NCBI GenBank assembly: GCA_036939355.1
Contig: JALLAP010000226.1
Coordinates: forward strand, 1-15,863
Direction: 5' to 3'
Source: Thalassiosira profunda
Taxonomy: Eukaryota; Bacillariophyta; Thalassiosirophyceae; Thalassiosirales; Thalassiosiraceae
Length of the DNA stretch: 15,863 nucleotides
Shown here: positions 8,301-14,405 of the stretch, piece after piece
How the letters are laid out: every line of letters begins with the position of its first letter
How positions within the stretch are numbered: the first letter of the stretch is position 1
Program-made: the position numbers and the translations under genes
Notes under the pieces: model-generated
Databases searched by the model: none
What the model saw: the letters and a program-made list of their open reading frames with translations, nothing else
What the model was told of the DNA's origin: nothing

Positions 8301-11300
8301 TGAGAGTTGAGTTGGAAGCAAGTGTGTTTATAACAACTCACCTTCCGCCTGATTTCATCGATGCTATGGCGCTGTTGAACCAATGCAACAATCGTGTCAA
8401 TCTCTGGGCTGAGCATCTCCTCCCGCATCTCTCGAACAAGGCGCATTCGAAGTTGGTACCCCTCTGACACTTTGAGCTCGCGGAGGAGACGATGTTCAGT
8501 GCCCACTGCAGTCTGCAGGACGCGCGCTGCGAGGAGCTCCTCGAGACGATCTGTCTCTTCTATTCTCGACTGAATGCCCACCGTGGCCACCGCCATCTCG
8601 CCTCTTCCTTCCTGCCCACCTCTGTCGTCCAGCTGCGCTGGGAGGTCATCATAAAGGGCATTGATATCATCGCCGGGGAGGATGCTGTCGCTGATGCTGT
8701 CTTTGGCCCGCTTCGTGACCCCACTCGCAATCGTGGCGACATTGCTGGTCGCGCCCCGGAAGTCGCCGTGGGCACCGTTGTTGGCCCGCTTCGTTGCCTC
8801 GCTCGCCATGGCATCGACGTTGCTCCCGATGCTGTCGTTGGCCCGCTTCGTTGCCTCGCTCGCCATCGCGGCGACGTTGCTGTCGTTGGACAGATTTTTG
8901 GCTTCGTCGCGGTTGTTGCCGTTGGCCAGCTTTGTGGCCCCTCTCGCAATCGTGGCGACGTTGCTGGTGGCGTTGCTCCTCGACGTCACATGGATATTGC
9001 CGTTGGCCCGCGTCTTGCCCCCGCTCGCCATCGCACCACCCTGGCCAAGCAGTGCAGCTCGGCCATCACCGCCACCTCCATTCGTCGAGCGGCGTGAACT
9101 TCGTTCGACAATGACATCTTTCCTCCCCAGCATTTCAATCTTATTTCCGCACGCGTTGGCGTACCGCTCCACAGCCATGGCGCCGTCGGCTTCGAGCATG
9201 TAGAAAAATCCGTAGCCCTTGTGCATCTGACCCTTGTGCCTTACGAGCGAAACGCAGTTGACGATGCCAAAGCGCGAGAAGAATCCCTTGACCTGGAGCG
9301 CGGTGTGGGAAAAGCCGAGGTTTTTCACGAAGAATTTGTGAGCGTTGTCGAGGGGGGCAACGCTCACGGTCTCCACCTGTTCGTTAGGCTGCGGTGGTTC
9401 GTGCCTTCCGTGTTGTCTTCCAACAAAATTGACTACTGCGTTTGATTGTCCAGGCATATGCTGGCGGCGATGCTGCACGCGATCGCCTCTCCGCCCGTCG
9501 TAGGAGGAGGACTGCTGCCGGCCTCCACTGTCATATCGAGGTGGGCCTCGATGCACGTCACCGCCATAGGATGAGTGGCCATTGTGGCTAGAACTGTCAC
9601 GATTGAGACCAAATCGACCACGCCCTGGACCACCGTGATGCGACCGTGGCTGTGGCGGCCGCCCTCCACCGGGACGACCGCGACCATAACCACGCCCTTG
9701 ATGCGCCCATCGTCCTCCTCTAGCACCTCCACCATATGATCCAGGCGGAGGACCGCGACTCCCTCCGTCGCGGGTCTCGTTGCCACGTCCACCCCGCTGC
9801 GCAACGACGACCCTCAGCGGTTCGTCAGGCTCAAGGTGAATCGATTGCACAGGAGTGTCATCAGGTATCCTCTCTCCGTCCTCCAACAATCGCAGATGAC
9901 GCGCTTCACAGCCGATCTCCTCTGCAAGGGCTGCGCACAAAATCGACCGAAGCTGATGAGTGAGAGAAGTCATTTGCCGAGACAAAACTCCAGCGAGAGA
10001 GAGACAACTCACCACAAAGTACCACTTCCACTCGATCCGTTGGTTGAAACGACAATCGACGAATCTCTCCTGCGGGGCACTTGATCTCCAAACCAACGTC
10101 GTCGTTCGAGGACGTGCGCCCGATGGTCTCCCCGACGACGGACAGCTCGTCCACAGTCTCTGACGTCTCTACGCTTTCGTTAGATTCGCTACGTCGCTGT
10201 CGCTTTGCCCGCTTTCGGCTCCTTTTCCTGAGGATACGAGGCTTGGGCGGGGGCGAAATACGTGCGTCTACAGCAAGAGAAAGAAGATGCAGTGAGTATG
10301 AATCCATGGAAGAGATCAAGAGGCACACGGTCTACTCACCCCCTCTCAACGACAAAATCTCGCAAAGGACTTGGCGGACATCTTCGTTGGAGGCTTTGTC
10401 GAACGCCCCCCCGGATACAGTGTATGCGTCGTTAATCAAAGCCCGGATCTGCGTGCCATGTAGATCCCGCGCTTCCTCCACCCTCTCACGAGCCACATCT
10501 TCCGCGGCTCCTCCTAGCGCCAACGCCAACCGAAGATCGCACTCCAACTGGGATAATTTTCCACCCAGCCGATCGATGCAACTGGCGCGGCCACGCAGCT
10601 TTCGTAGATTCCCTGGCCCAAGTATCTGGCCCTACAGAACGAGCGAGTTAGACCTTTATGGCCAAACAAAACATGCACAAGCAGCCAGACACTTACAGGC
10701 AATCGTTGACCGTCGAAGCCACGAGGATAAACCTCCCTCGATGTCGCCCCGGCCGTCCCGGAACCCAGATTGCGGTCGTCATCGCCGGGCGCGACGATTT
10801 TGGACGCCGCCTTGTCCTTCTCCAACGACGTGTCGTACGTGGAGACGCCGCTCGCTGTCGAGGGCGTTCCAGACGCCCCAGTCTTCACGCCCGCCATCTC
10901 GAGACAATCGTCGTCCGAAGAGGCATCGTCTCCACGCAATTCACCCCGAGACACCCTGTGCTCGACGCCCGATTCCTCTGCAGCGAACACCTCGATCGAC
11001 TCGGGGACGAACGCGGCGTTGGCCATCACTACCTCGGCGGGCGTCTCCTCGGAGAACGGGCGGGCGTCGGCGACGACGAGTTGTTCCGCGTCCTTGCTGG
11101 GCGCATCGGTGGAGGTGTCGCTCGCTGTCGAGGGCGTTTCGGACGCCCCAATCCCCACGCTCACCGCCTCGAGCCCATCGTCGTCCGAGGAGGCGTCGTC
11201 CCCACGCGCGTTATCCCGAGCCACAGTCCGATATGGAGCAATATCCACGTCACACAAACAATGATGAGCATTGTTCACATCGCCCCAGCATGCCTCCAGA

Positions 11301-11452
11301 GCAAGCAATATTTCAGTGAGAGTGACGGTGCCTTGGTGAGCTCGAAGCAAACGCCCTACGTCAGTGATGATGCTATCACCGTGCACCGCAATGAGCTGAT
11401 GAAGGAGATAGTCATCGTCCACGTACGCGGCGTTGCCGACCTCCTGCTCCAT
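5393..11452 (-). CDS. Large UBA-like / ubiquitin-like / RGG / RRM protein, 1897 aa, six exons
   Basis: Exons (minus strand): 11452-10697, 10631-10340, 10267-10013, 9930-8342, 8272-7720, 7641-5393. They total 5694 nt and every junction keeps phase. An in-frame TAA lies just upstream of the ATG (GACGCCATGG context). Layout: UBA/CUE-like helices at ~15-68 (ALEACWGDVNNA); a Ser/Asp-rich repeat at 83-114 and 173-204; a Lys/Arg tract at ~358-375; a ubiquitin-like domain at 407-482 ending QRGG; an RGG/Gly-rich region at ~480-600; an RRM at 633-712 with RNP2 FFVKNL and RNP1 KGYGFFYM; SNVA..A..TKRAN repeats at ~731-845; a charged helical stretch at ~885-940; acidic clusters at ~1001-1024 and ~1078-1095; an unrecognised helical region at ~1200-1570; three 53-residue repeats at 1577-1732; and a Lys-rich tail. 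It is likely an RNA-binding protein tied to ubiquitin-type signalling. That role is inferred; the full architecture matches nothing I know. It could still be a fusion of separate genes. Confidence 0.75.
5891..6358 (-). repeat. Three tandem ~159-bp coding repeats in the last exon of the large gene
   Basis: Units at about 6358-6200, 6199-6041 and 6040-5891 encode residues 1577-1629, 1630-1682 and 1683-1732. The first two are clearly alike (ERNGRR.TLAT.VDANG.G..A.V.....EFA.DSN....ARAS.AST.NA). The third is degenerate but keeps VDFDGVGKTEE and a matching helical tail. The copies differ at many positions, so the duplication is old. Confidence 0.85.
7642..7719 (-). other. Intron 5 of the large Ubl/RRM gene (78 nt)
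   Basis: The donor GTGAGTAA puts an in-frame TAA right at the exon border, and the acceptor is CCTTTTGCAACAG. The phase 1 junction G/CC gives Ala1149 and links the acidic region to the long last exon. This junction is the main evidence that the C-terminal half belongs to the same gene. Confidence 0.75.
8273..8341 (-). other. Intron 4 of the large Ubl/RRM gene (69 nt, stop-free and in frame)
   Basis: The donor is GTGAGTTG after ...AGG CGG AAG (phase 0) and the acceptor is TTGCCCTTTCAG. Its length is divisible by three and there is no in-frame stop, so retention would insert 23 residues. The AT-richer composition and clean splice signals favour a real intron. Confidence 0.75.
8703..9040 (-). 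repeat. Degenerate minisatellite encoding SNVA..A..TKRAN repeats
   Basis: Five copies of a ~44-nt core occur at roughly 8703, 8782, 8839, 8928 and 9003, with uneven spacing. On the plus strand the core starts TTGGCCCGCTTCGT and ends GCGACGTTGCT. On the coding strand it gives variants of SNVA-(T/A)-(I/M)-A-S-x-x-T-K-R-A-N. Similar fragments (SVATYANN, NVAVMAGGAMD) recur further along the protein in exon 5'-most coordinates 7900-8050. The two copies near 8782 and 8839 are the most alike, suggesting recent local duplication. Confidence 0.8.
9931..10012 (-). other. Intron 3 of the large Ubl/RRM gene (82 nt), acceptor chosen by domain fit
   Basis: The donor is GTGAGTTG. Using the acceptor TTTTGTGCGCAG (exon resumes at 9930) gives a phase 1 junction and a ubiquitin-like domain with exact ubiquitin spacing. 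The nearer CATCAG acceptor (exon resuming at 9952) leads to a stop after 15 codons with this donor. Combined with an alternative GTACTT donor at 10022, it would add four residues to the first Ubl helix. Confidence 0.65.
10268..10339 (-). other. Intron 2 of the large Ubl/RRM gene (72 nt)
   Basis: The donor GTGAGTAG carries an in-frame TAG immediately, and the acceptor is TCTTGCTGTAG. The phase 1 junction G/AC gives Asp350 at the start of the basic tract. Confidence 0.8.
10632..10696 (-). other. Intron 1 of the large Ubl/RRM gene (65 nt)
   Basis: The donor is GTAAGT after ...CGA TTG CCT (phase 0) and the acceptor is CGTTCTGTAG. Read-through runs into a frame that stops soon after, so removal is required to join exons 1 and 2. 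Confidence 0.8.
10843..11206 (-). repeat. Internal duplication in exon 1 of the large gene (270-bp offset)
   Basis: Segments at about 10843-10936 and 11113-11206 are closely similar and lie exactly 270 bp apart. They encode residues 173-204 and 83-114, both starting RGDDASSDDD and containing GAS-TPSTAS. The exact 90-codon offset keeps frame. The segments are low-complexity acidic/Ser-rich, so they are probably disordered and phosphorylatable. Confidence 0.85.
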
Positions 11453-11721
11453 GGCGTCCTCGTTGGTTTATCTCCGGCCAATGACGACGGCACCCCCCTC
11501 CCATTGAGGAGGCCGGGCCGAGAGGAGAGCAGCGGCAATACCCAGCGACGGCAGAACCCCGCGACGACGCCGCCAGATCGCAGACGGTTCCGGCGGTCCC
11601 GGCGGCCGAAGCAATGCGCTGGAACGGGGGTGGGTGGGGTGACGACCAGGGGTCGACCTGCTATCGTCCTCGCGTTGCAAAAAATACGCCCGCGACGATG
11701 GCGCCTCCCCGCCCAATGCCA

Positions 11722-12018
11722 GCCACTACACGTCCGCTCCCCAACGATGGGCAATGGCAGGGGCTGTAGCAAAATAGCACGCGGTGGCAATCGATGTGTC
11801 GATGCCGGCGGAGGAGGTCGCGGACGGGGCGGGGTGCTGCAATGAAAAAAAGTGAACGAAGGTCCGCCCGCTAGCCACTGAACGCCCGCTCCCCAGCGCC
11901 TGACCGTGGCGCAGGGACCGAGACAAATCGGCACGCGTCGAGGGGGCGACGGCGGCCGATGGGTCGATGCCGGCGGAGGAGGTCCGCGGAGGGACGGGAT
12001 GCTCTGCAAGATGCAAAA
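11722..12018. repeat. Two diverged tandem copies of ~130-145 bp
   Basis: Copy A (about 11722-11848) and copy B (about 11874-12018) both begin GCCACT..ACG.CCGCTCCCCA and share a 21-nt identical core at 11799-11819 and 11964-11984. Each ends in a run of seven A next to a TGCA. Read on the minus strand, each copy starts with a run of T followed by CATTGCAG or CATCTTGCAG, resembling a splice acceptor. Confidence 0.75.
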
Positions 12019-12386
12019 AAATGAGGGAGCAGCTCGAAGGCGCGTGAAGGAAAATCGTAGGAATTCTTACCACCACACCCTCTCGCCCAGCCGCCTTTCG
12101 CCCCCCGCCTCCTCTCCTTCCGCTGCCCCCCGGTCGTAACCAGAGGCCTTCCCCCGCCCTGGGGGCAGGAGCCCCGCCACCCTCTCATATTCTGTTATTG
12201 CGATTTCACCCCCGGCGTGTCATCAAGCGAGCCCGCCGCTCGGGAAGCCCCACTCTACGCCGCTCACATCACGTCGTGTGTGGAATCCGAAGCAGCGGGC
12301 GGCGGTTTCCAGCCAGCAATAACTGCGCGAGGTGCGCAAAGGCGCGGGTGTCTGTCGGTGGCGCGAGAGGCCTACGCACCCATCAT

Positions 12387-12407
12387 CCATCACCCATCAC
12401 CCATCAC
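12387..12407. repeat. CCATCAC microsatellite (three perfect copies)
   Basis: Three perfect CCATCAC heptamers lie in a row, preceded by a near copy (CCATCAT). They are followed at once by the AT-rich inverted repeat TGCATA-TAT-TATGCA at 12408-12422. Confidence 0.85.
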
Positions 12408-12535
12408 TGCATATATTATGCAGAAGAGACCGCGCGTCAATTTGCAACGTGTTCTCTGGGCCGGACCGGGGTAAGGGCTGGTCCCAAAGGTGGTCACGTC
12501 TCGGTGGTCGTGCGGCGCCGGCCAGCGACAGGGTG

Positions 12536-12760
12536 ATGAGCATGAATGATGGGCGGGGAGGCGGGCGGGGCCCATCCCCACAACCAGAGAGAGATCGAGG
12601 AGAGAAAAAGCTCGGCGAGCAGTGGAGTCGCAGAAGTGAGTCTCGCGTCCACGAAAGGGAAGAAGCTTGTAGTAGTTCTCAGCAAGCCGAGACGTCAACA
12701 ATTGCACGCAGTGTTTCAAAGGTGAAGGAGGGCATCTGGTCCGAATCCGACAGCGAGTGA
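12536..12760 (+). CDS. Doubtful small ORF (74 aa) ending WSESDSE
   Basis: A 74-aa open frame starts MSMNDGRGGGRGPSPQPERD and is Arg/Ser/Glu-rich, without a recognisable domain. Its last seven codons, stop and following GGC match the end of NOC2 at 26 of 27 nucleotides, and the one difference is synonymous. A TATA-like CATATATTA lies ~120 bp upstream. It could be a real short gene, the last exon of a gene with unseen upstream exons, or a pseudogenic scrap copied from NOC2. The frame also stays open upstream to an ATG at 12332, which looks non-coding. The ORF ends 84 bp before the stop of the converging TPR gene. Confidence 0.3.
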   Translation: MSMNDGRGGGRGPSPQPERDRGEKKLGEQWSRRSESRVHEREEACSSSQQAETSTIARSVSKVKEGIWSESDSE

Positions 12761-12844
12761 GGCGTTGCTGGGTGTAAGGGAGGGTTGTGGTGCCTGCATG
12801 GTTGCTGTATTCTAGAAAGGGCCAGTTACTCTCATCTGGGTGGG

Positions 12845-14236
12845 TCACTGTTTCATGGCTTGGGCCCGCAGCAGTGCGAAAAGGAAGACGTAGCAACATC
12901 CCACTAGGAACATGCAAGCCGCGAGGTGAAGGCATTTCCTTCCTCTTCCTGTCGAAACTAGTTCGTGGCTCAACACCTTTCGTTTGTCGTCGGGCGGGAT
13001 AGGTCGCGAGGAGCTCGTGTCCTCGTTCACCAAGCCTCCGCTCCCATACTTTCCCTTCATTTCCTCCAGGAGCACCAACGTTTGTGCGTCCTGTAGATCA
13101 ACACCGTGAGACTTTGCGTCTCGAATCATCTCGGCGGATGGGTTTCGAAAGTCCAGACTGCTGAGATAGGCTTCTTTGTCCATCGAACGCATCTCCTCGT
13201 GTCTCAGACTTTGCTCGATCTTTTGTTTCTCTACATCCATGCCCCTCTCTTCGTATAGCCGCACCAGTTGCTTGCCCAATACCACATCTCGGTCTTTGGA
13301 GTCGACTTGCTCCTGCTCTGCCGCCGCCCTTCGCGCCGCCTTCTCCTCCACGAGCTCCTGGGCGTCGTACACCTCGCCTCGATCGAACAGCCCCTTGAAC
13401 GTTCTCTTGTCTCTTTGTTTCTGCTGCTTCATTTGGCTGTTCAGCTGTTGCAACAGCTTCCTCGCGTCTTTGTTATCTCGATTGCAGTTCAGCGCCTCCT
13501 GCAAATCCGATCGAGCCATCGCGAGTTCCGCCGCACCCGAGCTCTTCGGCGCGATGCGAGCCTTTGCTCGGAGGTAGCACGATTTGTCGTTCTCCTCGAC
13601 GGCGAGCGCGTAATCGCACGCCTGGACGGCCAGCGGAAAGTTGGCCATCTTGTGCGACACGAGAGCAATGTTGTTGTAGCAGCTGACGAGGAACTTGCGT
13701 TCCTCCTCGGTTCTTCCCTCGTAGCAATGCTCAGTTAGGTCGGCGTCCTTGATGCCCTCGGTCTTCCACTCGGGGTTGGTGTTCTCGAGGAACCGAAAGA
13801 CTGACAGCGCCAGTTCATACTTGGCCAGGGCCTCGTCAACGAGGCCCTGGCGAAAGGCGGCGTTGCCCTCGTCTTTCATGCGAGTCGCCGCGGCTAGACG
13901 TTCGTCGAAGGAGCCCAGCTCTCTTGCGGCAATGGCCTCTTCGCGAGGAAAGATCGTGTTGGCGTAGAAGGACGGGAGGCTGTCGTAGCTCTTCCGCTCA
14001 TGCTTTGTCTGCAGCGTTTTGAGCTTGACGGCCCGGTCCATCAACACCGAGAACGGCGTGCCGTCGACATCGACGTTTTCCATTGCGATCGGGGCCGGAG
14101 GTGTCGGGTCAGGAAGACTGGCCTTAGAGTACCGCCGCTCAATGCAGTAGGTGTGACTTCGTTTCGTCCAGTCAGCCGAGGCGAAGGAGGGGAGGGTCGC
14201 TGGAAGGTCTTTCGCCCGGGAAATTAAAACTTCCAT
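12845..14236 (-). CDS. TPR co-chaperone-like protein with C-terminal membrane anchor
   Basis: A single-exon frame of 463 aa. A TPR block spans about 115-265: RMKDEGNAAFRQGLVDEALA, an acidic loop, LVSCYNNIALVSHKMANFPL, then AVEENDKSCYLRAKA. The Lys/Asn pattern (KDEGN, CYNN, KSCYLRAKA) resembles carboxylate-clamp TPRs that hold Hsp70/Hsp90 C-termini. The following RDKRTFKGLF resembles the helix after the TPRs in FKBP immunophilins. No peptidyl-prolyl isomerase domain precedes it. A charged helical region follows, then a basic RGRK and a ~22-residue hydrophobic segment (435-456) with only seven residues after it, so a tail anchor in the ER or mitochondrial outer membrane is likely. The first ATG (AAAATGG) opens an AT-rich leader. 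The ATG at 14083 (Met52) is also good and would give 412 aa. An FKBP8-like role is inferred only. Confidence 0.82.
   Translation of the reverse strand: MEVLISRAKDLPATLPSFASADWTKRSHTYCIERRYSKASLPDPTPPAPIAMENVDVDGTPFSVLMDRAVKLKTLQTKHERKSYDSLPSFYANTIFPREEAIAARELGSFDERLAAATRMKDEGNAAFRQGLVDEALAKYELALSVFRFLENTNPEWKTEGIKDADLTEHCYEGRTEEERKFLVSCYNNIALVSHKMANFPLAVQACDYALAVEENDKSCYLRAKARIAPKSSGAAELAMARSDLQEALNCNRDNKDARKLLQQLNSQMKQQKQRDKRTFKGLFDRGEVYDAQELVEEKAARRAAAEQEQVDSKDRDVVLGKQLVRLYEERGMDVEKQKIEQSLRHEEMRSMDKEAYLSSLDFRNPSAEMIRDAKSHGVDLQDAQTLVLLEEMKGKYGSGGLVNEDTSSSRPIPPDDKRKVLSHELVSTGRGRKCLHLAACMFLVGCCYVFLFALLRAQAMKQ
13824..13851. repeat. Perfect 13-bp inverted repeat within the TPR coding region
   Basis: The arms GCCAGGGCCTCGT and ACGAGGCCCTGGC are exact reverse complements separated by CA. 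They encode RQGLVDEALAK in the first TPR. This is very stable for a coding hairpin and could affect translation or sequencing. Confidence 0.85.
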
Positions 14237-14405
14237 TTTCGAACATTCAAAACTTCATTTTGAAATTTCGAATTTGAATTTTGAATCCGATTTGAAATTT
14301 CCAAATTGAATTCTCGAACCAATTTGAAAAATAAAAAAACGAAATTGGGTCAAAGGGCCGATCTCATACCGTCCACCTCTATAGCCGCGTCCCCAGTCAG
14401 CGGCC
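14237..14405. promoter_or_regulatory. AT-rich divergent spacer, presumed bidirectional promoter
   Basis: These 169 bp separate the start codons of the TPR gene (minus) and B9D1 (plus). About 14237-14345 is strikingly AT-rich in a GC-rich neighbourhood and carries tandem repeats (14256-14319) and an A-rich AAAATAAAAAAAC element. The promoter role is inferred from orientation and composition. Confidence 0.55.
14256..14319. repeat. Two adjacent 32-nt AT-rich direct repeats
   Basis: Units 14256-14287 and 14288-14319 abut exactly and share TTTGAAATTTC, TTGAATT and a terminal GAA.C. Each contains the palindrome GAAATTTC. A weaker partial third unit may start at 14320 (CAATTTGAAA). Confidence 0.75.

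Larger units (their letters stand above)
11453..12535. other. Intergenic region with repeats, no confident gene
   Basis: This 1.08-kb stretch lies upstream of the large minus-strand gene. Open frames in it are Pro/Arg/His-rich, overlap one another on both strands and look like GC-rich chance frames. It holds two diverged tandem copies (11722-11848 and 11874-12018), a CCATCAC microsatellite (12387-12407) and a TATA-like inverted repeat, TGCATA-TAT-TATGCA (12408-12422). The promoter and 5' leader of the large gene must lie here, possibly with non-coding exons. Confidence 0.55.

Noticed and set aside
9931..10096. ATG at 10096 as start of a separate RRM protein
   Set aside because: The first codons are exon 3 tail in the wrong frame plus intron 3. 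Splicing exon 3 to 9930 completes a full ubiquitin-like domain instead.
11356..12009. Minus-strand 217-codon and overlapping Pro/Arg-rich frames
   Set aside because: They are low-complexity, overlap the start of the large gene in another frame and run through tandem non-coding repeats. No start context or domain supports them.
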